A DNA stretch of 64,000 nt. Source: Bimastos eiseni. Taxonomy: Eukaryota; Annelida; Clitellata; Crassiclitellata; Lumbricidae. The notes under the pieces were generated by a model, which did no database searches, had not been told where the DNA came from, and saw nothing but the letters and a program-made list of their open reading frames with translations. Where the stretch lies: NCBI GenBank assembly GCA_959347315.1, contig OY365809.1, positions 7,604,853-7,668,852 of the forward strand. Reading direction: 5' to 3'. A program made the position numbers and the translations under genes. Shown piece after piece: positions 13,113-26,123 of the stretch; the stretch's first letter is position 1, and every line of letters begins with the position of its first letter.

Positions 13113-13676
13113 TTCGTTATTGTCATCATCATCGTCGTCGTCGTCGTCGTCATCATCGTTGTCATTGTATATGCATCTATATGACTTTTGTAATTGCATT
13201 ACCTGCATGTAACAAACTTACATTTTTATGTAAACATACAATTATACATATAGATATATTAAAATGATAGTTGTTTGACAGTGCATGATTTAAAAAAAAT
13301 TGGTTTAAACTGGTTACTTGTGACTTCATTGACGATTACTTATTATATAAAAGTTCTTTTATCTCCTCGGAGGGAGTGTCGCTATTTCCTTACTTTTAAC
13401 ATTCTATGCAGTTCGTGGTGGCCACAGCAGATCGAAGAGCAATTGTAAATCTTAGACCAAACTTAATCACATTTATCAGTGCAGATGAGCAATGACTTCA
13501 CTGAGCTATTATGGAAGGACAGCCAATGCCCATAAACATGAAGATATCTGTCAGAAGGTCTTTGATGTTGTCTTTGAAAAGAGAACAATGTTTTCTGCGG
13601 TCCATTGTTACCCCAACTGAGTGGAAATGAACACTTCAGAATGATTGACATCTCTGGTGTATTTATTACCTGGGTT

Positions 13677-13740
13677 ATTTATATAGCGCATTTCAAGACC
13701 TTCTGAGTGGCCCAGACTCTGAAAGGGTAATGAGAAAGCC
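13677..13740 (+). repeat. Dispersed TTATATAGCGC repeat
   Basis: TTATATAGCGCATTTCAAGA followed by CCTTCTGAGTGG. Similar sequence recurs at 22062 and 52230. Confidence 0.6.
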
Positions 13741-13949
13741 TTAGGATCTGTCTGTATATCCCTTAACGCTAAGAATTTATCAAAGTTGATACCTTGCTGT
13801 TGCTTTTCATCTGTAGACCATTTTAGAGAGGAGAGAAATGAGGTGTAAGATTGTAGAAGTTATCAATCGGTTTTGCATAGCTGCTGTACAGACAAATGGA
13901 ACCAAAATAAACCCCTCTCAACCTAGCAATGGAAGCGACTACATCAGGG

Positions 13950-14165
13950 TCATTCGTTGCCGACTGCCAGCTCTGGTCAAAAGAAGAAGTTGAAGTTTCA
14001 TTTCGTAGATATGATGATGATGATGATGATGAGGATGATGATGGTGGTGGTGGTGGTGGTGGTGGTGATGATGATGATGATGATGACGACGACGACGATA
14101 TTGATTGTCTAAGGGATGAAATTTCGACATCTTCTTTTGACCAGAATTGTCGTCTGTCACATTCT
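13950..14165. repeat. Foldback element with GAT/GGT microsatellite loop
   Basis: The left arm CTGGTCAAAAGAAGAAGTTG is mirrored by the right arm's ATCTTCTTTTGACCAG, with imperfect pairing over about 50 bp. The loop holds GAT, GGT and GAC trinucleotide runs (14011-14098). The open frames here translate to poly-Asp/Gly or poly-Ser and are repeat artefacts. Confidence 0.7.
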
Positions 14166-15061
14166 TCCAAAGAAAGGATTATTAGCTACTTAAATACATC
14201 TTCAATGTGTTCTTTAGAGGATGTGGGTGACACCATACAGCATCTCAGATGTACCTTATCTAACATTTGTCGATCGATCTTTAGGAACTCAGATGCTAAA
14301 AGCTTTCAGTTCTACCTTGTCTTTCTCATGTAACATATAATAAATATTTTAGACTCATCTTTTTCCAGCTACCCATGCCTTTCAGATTAATTAATTAATT
14401 AATTAATTAATTTGCCTGCTGGATATGTCTGAGCTAATGATGATGATGACTGATGGTAATGACTGCTTGCAATGCTTTTGATAGAAGAGAAAAAGAAGGA
14501 GCTACCAGAGCGTCTTACAGAAGTCATCATTGCTAAGCATGAGAATGGCCAGATCGCAATGCCTGTGTGACCCTGCTAACATAGTAAGCCTATTCTTTAT
14601 GATGATGATGATGATGATGATGATGACGACGACGATGATAATGATAATGGTAATAATAGAATGGTAATACCAGCAATAACAATAACATTATTAATAATAG
14701 AAATATTAATTATATTAATCATAAGGTTAATAATAATAATTATATTAATTATAATTTATACTAAGGATTATTGACATATTATAATAATTATTATGACGAT
14801 CTTGAAGCCCTATTATATACAGCACCACTGGTGCTACGACCATCATATGATGGTCACTGCTAAGCAAAAGTGACATACAGTCAAATTCCAGGTGAGTCCA
14901 GTCAGAAGCCAGGTGTAAAATCTGAGAAGAAATGGAAACACATAAAGTCCATCCTTGGTATTGCAACTGTTTTGCTGCAGCTATTTTCTGAAGCTATCAC
15001 TGATCTGTATTTTGGACTTATTAATCGACTGGGGACCATTGTTTTTTTTGTTTTCTCATAG

Positions 15062-15311
15062 GCTTTATTTCTGAAGCCGGTCGGCTATGAGGACATTATG
15101 TTAACGAAAGGAAGTCTGTCTGTGTTTCTTTCACATCCATCTTTCGATGAAGGGCCCTGCTTGCAATTCCTGGCCACTCGACCACCTCATCCAACGACGC
15201 TGCTCAAAGCGCCCCCTCGTAGCAGGCGACAGAGATTGAGCATTGTTCCTATCTTAGAAAACACCTTGTTCCGACTCGAAAAAGCTCTTCCGTCACATAA
15301 AATTCAATCAA
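15062..15311 (+). CDS. PLCE1: PLCE1 exon just before the RasGEF domain
   Basis: The exon follows a polypyrimidine tract and ATAG and ends at CAATCAA|GTGAGT. It is open throughout and encodes about 83 residues, including [15 protein letters not shown] and [20 protein letters not shown]. It ends in phase 1, which matches the start of the next exon at 19270 (reading AAG across the junction). No known domain is recognised. It lies where a helical region preceding the catalytic CDC25 core would be expected. It is spliced across a 4-kb intron that contains a GATGAT-type microsatellite, an hAT-like element and a SINE. Confidence 0.75.
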
Positions 15312-18300
15312 GTGAGTTTAGTACCATTAATAATAGATATATCAATGGCAATAACAATTGCAATTACAATGGAAATAACAATAGCAAGAACAATGGCAAT
15401 GCTGTGTGACACTGTAGCCAATTGGTTTGAGCTGTTGCCTTTTGAAGAGATTGTACAATGTGCAGGTTTAAGGTCATGGTGATGTGTTGAGTGCTTTTGG
15501 TACTTTATAAATGTCTTATACAATACAATACAGTACGACAAAGTTCAGAAGTTCAAATTGAAGCGGGGCAACCATTAAGAGCCATGGGTAGACTAGATGA
15601 GGTAGGTTTTTTCATTAGAACGAAATACAGTCTTATTACATTATATTACAACGTGGTTATTATGTGCAGGGCTTGTGCATGGCTTTACACACAATTGCAC
15701 AGTGCCATCGATTGATGATTCGACATTAGATCATCATCATCATCATCATCTCATCAAAGTCATCATCATCGTCATCATCTTCATCTTCATCATATCATCA
15801 TCACCGTCATCATCTCATCAAAGTCATCATCATCGTCATCATATCATCATCATCTTCATCGTCATCATATCATCATCATCTCATCAAACTCATCATCATC
15901 GTCATCATATCATCATCATCATCATCTTCATCGTCATCATATCATCATCGTCATCATCTTCATCGTCATCATATCATCATCATCTCATCAAAGTCATCAT
16001 CATCGTCATCATATCATCGTCATCGTCATCATCAGCTTCTAATGTAATGGTGGTTGGTGTTTGGCAGAGATGTGCACCAGAATATATAATTTTTAGTTAT
16101 TTGTGAAACCAGACATAAATTCGTGAAACAGAGTGCTGTCCTCTGGTATCTTGTTACATCCTCGATTTTATTGTCTATCAACATTGTTGTCGTTTTCATT
16201 TATCATATTGTTTTGTCATTTGGGTCATCTTTACCTTGAAAGGTCATGGTCAAGGACATTTTATCACGTAAACAACGTCGATTATAACTTGGCTAAATGG
16301 TAATTGTATATCTAATGGTTTTCCTTTGCTTCTCAACCAATTTGCATTGTGTTTGTGATGAAGTCAGGCAGACGTATGTGTTGCACCTTTCTGTTGCTTT
16401 CTGTATCCGTTCATGCTCCAAATGTGACTGTAATGAATCACTGTACTGCACTAGAGTGTGTCGAAATGAGTTCAGTTCGGTGTTGGGCACGAGACCAAAA
16501 CCTCGAGACCGAGACCAAGATCGAGAGGTCTAAGACCAAGACCAAGACCGGGTCGTCCGAGACCAAGACCAAGACAGATACTCTTTTTTTATCAACAATT
16601 CAATTTATTAAGACGTTAAAACGGAATAACATGCTTAAAACATTAATTTTATTGCTTAAGAATACTAATCTTAATAATGGTCCAGAAGACAGTTTTACCT
16701 GCCACTCTTAACTTTTGCGGGTTCAGCCCTTGTCTTCGACCCTAGAATATCACACTATAGGTTCTAAATAAGACATCTGAACAAGTAGATTAACGTTCCG
16801 TTTGAATTATGTAGGCCTACTTGTACTCGGAATTGTAGGCTAACAGTGACTACACGTGCCAACCACATCATTATTTGTTAAAGCAAAATTTTGAAGTGCC
16901 ATTTTTTGCCCATAGTAACATGTATATACAGATGGTCAGCACGTCATAAATCGATAACAAGCGCGTAGGGCCTAAACATCCGGTGTCTCTAATAATCGAA
17001 AATAACTGACACGTATCAAAGAAAGTGCTCTGATACGGCAAATTACCTAGAACGCTAACCTAAGACGGTGACCAATCCTAAGACCGTTCCTTTAAGACCA
17101 AGTCCAAGACCGACGCAGTCGAGACCAAGACCGATGGTCCGAGAGCAAGACCAAGACCGATGCATTCGAGACCAAGACCAAGAACGCTTGTCTTGAGACC
17201 ATATCCCTGGTTCAGTTCACCTCTTTCCTTTGAAATTATCTGCAATCTTAGCAGAAACCATTAAAAGGAATGTATACATTGGAGCACTTGTATTGTATAG
17301 CACCTTTCGAGTAACTTGAAAGGGTGTGTCAAAATGAGCTCAATTCACCTCTACTTCTTCCTCTTTCCTTTGAGACTTCTTTTCAAATAATAATTTTATT
17401 TGCAGTGTCGTTAAATAAACAGTTGTCATCATGTGGAGATCGTCTCTACTTCCTCATCTTGTCTGTTTGACTTCTTCTAAATTCTTTGTATCATTGTTTA
17501 TTCAGTATAAATTTAAAGATTCTTTCTGCATTGTTGTCTGGGAGCTATTCTGAGGGCTATCTTTAGTTAATGGGGTTTAAATATATGCTTAGAGTCATGA
17601 CAGAGGTTTTTGTCATTTCAAGAAGGATTGTATGTAGAACATACATACTCCTGAATTTCTGTAGGGAGTTCCTTGGTTGTAACTTGTTGGTAAGGGATCA
17701 TGTGACTGCACTGAAGAGTGGCAACACCTGGCAAAAGGCAGGGTTCAGTCCTTCTCCCCTTCAGTGGCATCTACCAATGGCTTGTTGGGGGATAACAGTC
17801 AGTGTACTCATTTTAGATGAGTTAATAAAGGTCACAGGTTGAATAGAAATCTTGAACCAAATGTCTGCCGTGGCAGGCAGGGATTTGAATCCTGACCTCT
17901 TGATTGAAAGTCCAGCATGATTAGTTGCTTGCCATTGCGCTATCAAGCATCCTATAACAGTGAATGATATCTTAGACTGTTGTGTGTCTGTAAATCCTGG
18001 CAATTGAATTCTGATTAAAGTATTGGTTAATTTAATTCTAAATTAAAGTCACAGCCCATGAATACCTACCATCTATGCTAACTGTAATTATGTAAGTAAT
18101 TAAGGATGCACTCCAAGAATTCATAAGCTCAACAATAAAGCTGTCCTATGAATACATTTTAGTAAGGGGAAGGCCCACAATCGGCTGCAAACAATGCATA
18201 TAGCAGTGAGGCATGCAATACAAAGGTACAAAACATATCAGATGCAGGTAGAGGAGTGTGAAGAGAGAGTCAGAGAGTTCCGTTGTCAGGGTCATTAAGT

Positions 18301-21300
18301 ACATAGGCATTGCCATTTGTTTTATTATGAAAAGTTGTGTAACTCTATAGCCCACTAGCCCTCTATTGTCATGAATTAGAATGAGTTGCTATCACCCGTG
18401 TCCAGAGTGTTACCAATGCCAGGCAGGTGATCAGAATTGAACAGTATTTATCTGTTAAAAATTATACACAAGCTCATATTTTCCAAAATTTTTAAAGCCA
18501 GAACTCAGGTACAGTGCCTTGCAGAGGAACTATAGAAGTGTCAGGTGACTTTTAATTGTACAAGCCACATCAATATTACAGTTCTTCATATCGATTGTGT
18601 GAAATACTTCTCATAGATAGATTTTGACTTATGTTACTCACTTTGCCTTAGTTAATAATTATTGATCTATAACTAGCTTTAATTGGCATTTATTTACAAT
18701 GCACAGTGTACTTTAATAGGCTGTCAATTCACTGTAAACTCTGTGAGCAGAGTTTACATTGACTTCCATGGATTTACGTAGCAAAGTTTACATTAATTGA
18801 CTGTTGATATGTGTGTATGAGTTTGCATTAATTTTTTTGACGTTGACGATTGACAATTGAGCTCGATTTCCATGCAATTTACATTAACTGACATTGATTT
18901 GCATTGCAGAATTGTTTACGTTAACTGGCATTTTGATCTGTACCTCGAAGTTTGTAATGTTAATTGACATTGAATTATGCTTCAGAGTTGCAAAGTTTAT
19001 TGACACTGATCTACACTGAAATTTCCATTTATTGACTCCGATCTACAAAGCAAAATTTACATTGAATGACTCTGATATATTCTGCAGAGTTTATCTGACA
19101 GTAAATTACATTGATTTATGTTGTGGAGTTTATATTAATTGATTTAATAATTTATCCTGTAATGTAGAGTTTACATGAATCTACATTGATTGATGCTGCA
19201 GAGTTTACGTGAATCTACATTGATTGATGCTGTAGAGTTTATGTTAATCGTTATTGATTGATGCTGTAGAGTTTCCCAGAACTACGAATGATGAGTTGAA
19301 TCAGCTGAAGGAACTTCTGTCTTTTCCGGAAGCAGTGGCCTTTCGCCTGTGTGCAATTGAGCGTGAGATTTACCAGTCCTTATGTCCGCTTCACTACCTC
19401 CGCCTTGTCATGGTCGACTTGTCTCAGAATCCTCTCCGGATGACTAGTCCCAGAATACTCGCACTGATCAGCACATTTAGACAGGTATGTACCTCTTTAA
19501 TGACAATGGTAATGTTGTATAATCTTGAGGTTTTGACTGTGTCCAAAGATAGTTAAACTCAAAGGGATGAGCTGTTTCAGAATGTGCTGGATCAACTTCT
19601 AGGCATAAACTTGTCTGTGACTTGAGTTTGAATTGATGCCTGTTTAATTAGATGACCATGTAATTTAAGCTGCCATTTGATTATTGCATGATGTTATAAC
19701 AATTATCTAGTTTAGTGAGTTTGTATTTGTATACTGGGACACATGTGTGCGTTATAGTTATCATGCTGTGATGACCTTCTTATAAGTTTAGAGACATGTA
19801 ATCTGCTCTGGTAATGTAGCATTTTGTAATGCAAGACTGGATAGCTTTAAGACATTGGAATGAAACGGGTAGCTGAGAGTTGGGCTAAAATGAAATCCTC
19901 CAAGTTTTGTCTTTTCATTTCAGAGAAGATTTTGAGATCTTTCTGATTTATGTTCTTGGTACTTTGTATTTATGTACTGGATAATGTTTCCTGCCTGCTT
20001 TGTGTTGGATTAGATAAGTACATGGGCAACAGATCTCATTGTGACTCAGGACACCCACCAGCAGCGTAGAGAGGTCCTGTCGTGTCTCCTGCGTGTCTGC
20101 CTCACCTGCTGGAATCTTGGAAGCTTTAACACCGTTGCAGAACTGCTTGATGGATTGAGGTGTGCACATGATGCAGTTTGCATGTGCACTGTGCACGTTT
20201 GGGTACAAGGACCAATTTAATTGAGAAATGAAGTTGAGAGCCCTGATTTAGTAGTCACAGACATTGCATAGGTCACTGCATTGTCACCTTTATATTTATG
20301 GGGAATGCTGATAAACCAGAGTCACATGATTGAAACTGACTGAGTGAACTAATAAACTATGCATTGTAATAAGAAACTATGTTGCTAGCTTTTGTATATT
20401 TTTAATTTGTCACTTTGGCTTGAGCATTTCATCTTATATGCAGAAACGTCTAACACATAATATGCATACAATGCATACAACACTTTCAACACGTGCAATG
20501 CATACAACACGCTCAACACATGCAATGCATACAACACGCTCAACACATGCAATGCATAGAATCTACGATCATTATACTTATCATAGCCGAGTTGACTGAG
20601 GGTTGCAGATGAAGCAGAAATCTTGAAATAAACTTCTGCCCTCGTGGGATTTGACCTCTGACCTCTCGGTTGGTAGTCCAGAGCTCTGACCAGTAGACTA
20701 TTGAACGTGACATTTTGTTTGATCATGGTTCTGTCTGAGGAATAATTACTTATTAACAGATGTTGTACATTGAATGCATTCTGAATGAAGATTTCAGAAC
20801 TTTTCAATGATTTCAGGTCTAAACTGCTGAAGCCGTTCTGGCTGTTGACGAAGGACGATGACGTTTCTTTGGTTGATATTCTGGCTCACAATCTTCTGTC
20901 AAGGGACTCAGTAGCTGACTATCGCATGTACCTCAACAAACAGTTCTGCACCGTTGTTCCTTTCCTCGGCTCGTTACTTGCGGACATCGAGGAAATCTTC
21001 TTAGGTATTTCAGCCACCGCTGTGTTCAACCGAACAGATGGCCATGCATCCATGCAGGTAAATTGGTAATATATATCAGAAGCTATCATTACCACAACTG
21101 ATGTTGTCAGAATTGTTTTTCATCCTTCACAGTTCCATTTTCTGTCAGATTTATACTTCATTGACAATGATTGCTTTATGTTGGCTGACTAAAGAGTGCA
21201 GGTTAAACAGAAATCTTTAACCAAATTTCTTCTCATGCGGGATTTTAACCCTGACCGCTCAGTCAACAGTCCAGCATGCTGACCACTGCACTATCGAACA

Positions 21301-24300
21301 TTCCTGCACCTAGGTACATAACTGTATGAAAATACCAATATATAAGATACCTATGAAGTTATACGTTTAATTATGTCTATATATTCTCATGCATAAATAT
21401 ATTCCACCGTCTGTTGAAAGTTATGGAGCTACATCATGACTTTTGCACATGTCAGTTTGAACAGCATTGTCAGATTTCTGTGTGATACATTATTTTGAAT
21501 TAGTTGCATATGTATCAATTTCTCTTTGTGAGGTTTTTCTAAATCAATTAATCAATTTGTCTAATCTTGATATAATAACAATTTAAGATACCTATTCTCA
21601 GACGTTCCTTGCCCAGTGAAAGCTGAAGAGAAAGGGTTCTAAAGATAACTAACAGGGAGAGGAGTGTTTCCTTGATAGCCGATGTTGCCCCAGTGGAAGT
21701 CATATCCAGGGAAAGCCGACTTTGCATGTTTAATGTGCAAAAGGTGCCATATAAATAGCCCAATACATTCATTTAATGTTGTCACATGTTGAAAAAAGGT
21801 TTTGATGCTGGTGTTGGTTGATCGCCAGTGTGTTTCAGAATATCGCGGTGAGGACGGATTCTTATCACGTGTCGGTGTTGATGGTCTGCTGGATAGAGAA
21901 CGGACAGAGAAATTACGGACAATTCTCAGTGGGATCGAATCCTGGCAGCTTGCGTCACGATCCTATTGTCAGTTTCCACTGACTGACAGGTACAGGCATA
22001 TGCCACCAAAGTGTTACTGTGTTCCTTTTATTTATTTATTTTATTTTATTTATTTGGGGGATTTATATAGTGCCCCTTCAAGACATCTACTCAGAAGCGC
22101 TCCAGACCCAACCCCGGTTAAGTTAAGTTAGCTAGGTCAGTTAGTTAAGTTAGCTAGTGTTGTGCATTGATCTCTCTCTGAATCACCCTGAACTTTGCAA
22201 AATATGGTCTCTGTTGGCCTATGCTTATTAACTTTACCTGTGACATTAGTTGGCCCTATCCCTTGGGACCTTCTGACCCTAATTGGGTCTCTGGTGTAGT
22301 CTATTATTCTTTTTTGTGTCAACTGTTGAATATTGCTGAGTTTCTGATTGCCTAATAAATATAATGATAAATATACTCAACAGGTTTATGCATTGTTGTG
22401 GTTGGTATGTTATATTGGAGGTCATGACTCATGAGCAGAAGTCGTGATGTGGCTCAATCACAGTCAACAAATAGAGGAATAACTGTGGATGGTGATAGTG
22501 AAAAGACATAGATAGGAAAAATGGATATTGCTGATCACAATCATTTCATGTCAGTAGGTGTTTCTTGGTAACTCAGAAGATACAATTAAGGGCATCAGAC
22601 TGCTAATGATCTGATATTCTAATGGCTCGGCCGATCGGTACAGTGTTTGGAGAATGAAAATTCTAGTCCGCGAAAGGTTTTAGGATTGGATTATACTGTA
22701 TGTGCTAAAAAAAATTATTTTGCTAATTATGATTAACATACTGATGTACTGTATGCAAAAGTAATATAACGTATTTAAGAGTAATATGTCGTGTATGTAA
22801 CGTAAATGAGTTTCTCTGCTGAACGCATTCTAAGCACCTGTTGAAGCTGCTCGTCATTTGCAATTATCCTGACGATTTTCGGATTTATGATCATTGTATA
22901 TGTAATATCAAACTGTTGTAGAGATGCAGATAAGTTGGACTATGATCAGGTGACGTCCTGCGATATGCATCGAGTTGTCTCCAGTGAAAACGATCTCTGT
23001 GTGATTCCTCTGAGCTTTGCCAGCATCTCGTTGTTTGCTCTCGATTGCATGAATCATGGCTCCACCGTCATACGTCTCGATCCCGACGGATCCAGTCTAG
23101 GAATGTTTATACTAAGCATTGACGCCAACATACAGGCGTTGTTATGGACACGGTCAACATGGAGCTCGCTGGGGTGTGTTGCTTCGTCAACTGCAGACTT
23201 TGCATTTAGGGGAGAATGCGATGCAACGACATCTACTCTCCTTGCGATGCATTATCGCATGGGACTTCCTGTGACTGTAGAAGAGTCAGGTCAAGGCTGC
23301 GTTGACCTCATGGCTCTTAAGGATGTGTGGGTCGAGTCTAGTGGGTCAGCGGAAAGAGCCGATCCCCGCGACGAGACGCAGTTGCCTGAAAAGTTGCTGA
23401 GGTTGGTCTTGGTGTTTGGTGTTGGAGTCGCTGACAATAGGACTGTGGAGTTTCTGATGCCTTCAAGTCAGCTGAGCATTTGGCAACAGGGGCTCGAGAA
23501 CTTCGTGCGAGCAGTTCGTTCGTTCAACAGATCAAACTCCAACCGGAGAATTCTCTGGCTTCAGGATCAATATCTTCGGAGTTTCTCTGACGCAGTTCGA
23601 TGTAAGGGTCCCACACCAGCAGAAGCCATCAAGGTATTCTGGTTTTTAAGATGATTAGTTACAAATTGGCTCTGTTTAAATGTAGGAAATCACAAATTAT
23701 TGAAGACCTTAAATTTAGAATTTGAATATGGATTTGATAACATGATTACTGTAATGTGAAGAGATAAAAGAATTTCCTATTAGTGTGATTAAAACATCAG
23801 TTAATTGATATTCAAAGCTTTAATCAAACTACAGTGCTAAATATTCAATAGATATTTGCAACTTATTTGCAGCTTCATCAGATTCCTATTTGTTGAATTC
23901 CTGTTCTACAAAGTCTCAGATTGTTTTAATGTAATTAGTCAGTTACACTGTTAATTATATTTAACACAGATTTTCAACGGATTGCCTTCAAGGATTTGAC
24001 AAATCAGTTGAGTCTAAGCAAAGAATTACTTGTTTAACTTCTTATATTGACGATCTGACATGTTTTAGCTGCAACTACCGAGTTCAACTTGATTTACTAT
24101 GAGCTACTTCTGATTCATGTTGAAAATGTATTGTGTTTCTTAGTCAGTCAACATTTCAGAGGCCTACATTTAAGAGAAGAAAGGCAGCACTGTTCTGTAA
24201 ATGCGTTTGCGGAAAATGGATTTGTCGTACTGTGTGTTATTTGATCAAATCTCTTGTTCTGGTTTCTGTCTCAACACTTCTTCTTTGTTCTGTCATTCAA

Positions 24301-26089
24301 GGCCTTTGGTGGCATTGACAGGAATTCAAATTCAAGCCAGAAGACGACATGTTGTGCCGATACGTCGAGTAAGGGAGACGAATCATTAAAGTCTCCACTG
24401 CTTTCACCGTCTCCAGCAAGTATTTCAACAACTATCCGGACTCCGAGACACATCAGGGTTGGTATTCCATATACTTTTGCTCAAGGGCTTTGTTGGTGAA
24501 GAAGCCTACAGGAAAACATTGACGTTGTTTTGTGACATGTATTCAGATGCTTCCAACCTAATATGAGCTGAAAATGTCTCCTGTGCTGTTCCTAGCAAGC
24601 AACGAATCTCTTAATTTTCAGTGGAGGACTATCCAAAGAGGAGAATGCCATCCATCAAATCTTTCCTTTGCTATATGAGATTCCATGCATATAGAAAGTG
24701 ATAAATTTTCATCAATGATTTATTTGCTGTTTTAAGTTTCTTCAAATTATCTGTTCTTAGTGACATGTTATATTATTACTATTATGTTATATTATTACTT
24801 TTATGTTGTATTATTACTATTGTGTTATATTATTATTGCTACTATTATGACTTTTATTTTTTAATATTATTATTATTATGTAACATTGCTCTGTTCAGCA
24901 CAGAGATTCCACATGGTTATTTATTTTCTCTTCAATCAATGGTAACTGCTTCTGTAATTTAATTTCTCTGCCTATTATTCTGCAGGGGTCAGTTTACACT
25001 TTCTCGTGCCAGATCCCTATGTCTTTGGGCGTCCAACCAGGCGTCAGTCGGCGATTCCGTTCCGTCGTTTGGTGCGTCATAGCTTTTCCGCCAAATATCA
25101 GACGTCGTCGGTCCCTTAGATCGGTGCTCGCCTCTTCCAGAGGATACGGTAAACTGTCGAACCCACTCGATTTCGTCGACTTTGTGGATATTTTTCGGGC
25201 ATTCATTCTGCGAACACGTAAAGATCTGAAAGATCTGTTTGATAAGCTGACGTCATCAGAAGTACAGCTGAACCGGAATCTGCCACGTCAGCAAATCAAG
25301 AAGACAAGCGCCACCAACTGCACGGGTCAGTAAGCGGTCTAAGGAAGAAATTAAACTATCATGCAATTTTTCTTTTAAAAAAGATGTGACAATGGTGCTA
25401 TGTTGTTTATGTTGTTTGTGTTGTTTATGTTGTTTATGTTGTTTGTGTTGTTTATGTTGTTTATGTTGTTTGTGTTGTTTATGTTGTTTGTGTTGTTTAT
25501 GTTGTTTATGTTGTTTATGTTATTTATGTTGTTTGTGTTGTTTGTGTTGTTTATGTCGTTTATGTTGTTTGTGTTGTTTATGTTGTTTATGTTGTTGTCA
25601 ATAAATTCATGTAGCACATTAATTAGAGTAGATGTACATTCGAAGTTATATGTAAAGAATTCATCTTGGGATAGGAATTGTCAAAGTCTCGTATGTGGTC
25701 TGCAGCAAGTCATTTAACAATTAATTGTCGAGCAGAACAGACAATGTTCAGTTACAGGAATATGGTGCTGTATGCATTGTTAGTTTCTTGGAACTGACTT
25801 TGTTTTTGTGACGTCGCACTGCTGAGGCGTACATAATGTAGCTGGTTATTTAATATCAGTAACCGACAGTAACCGTTTAATCGATGGAAATGTTGTTGCA
25901 TAATGCATCAAGTGACAATGAGTCTAAATTATGGCTGTTATAACATTAGAAGCTGAAGTGATCGATCTCTTACGTTTGTTTCCAATGTGGCTTTTTGGAT
26001 TAGTTAACAGATTAGCTGATAGCGTGCTTGGGTGCACTTACATTACATTGGTTGCATTTGCATTAACATTGCCTTTATGATCCATTAAC

Positions 26090-26123
<34 letters not shown>

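Larger units (their letters stand above)
12738..15061. other. Intronic or intergenic microsatellite region
   Basis: Holds repeat B, GTC and GAT trinucleotide arrays, the foldback element and AT-rich TAATAATTA sequence at 14.7 kb. No confident exon was found. Confidence 0.55.

Noticed and set aside
13929..14333. Poly-Asp/Gly open frame, and poly-Ser/Pro and poly-His frames on the other strand
   Set aside because: All come from GAT/GGT triplet runs inside a foldback element.
15675..16106. 143-codon open frame rich in His, Ile and Ser
   Set aside because: It is the translation of an ATC-type microsatellite and has no coding character.
20385..20807. 140-codon reverse-strand open frame with repeated YALHVLSVL
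   Set aside because: Made of a short tandem repeat plus a SINE.
21818..21840. Splice acceptor TTTCAG at 21839 for the last RasGEF exon
   Set aside because: It would break the frame with the previous exon; the upstream CGCCAG at 21828 keeps it.
25375..25717. Open frames of repeated Met-Leu-Phe, Cys-Leu-Cys, and Asn-Asn-Ile on both strands
   Set aside because: Products of the 9-bp tandem repeat in an intron.
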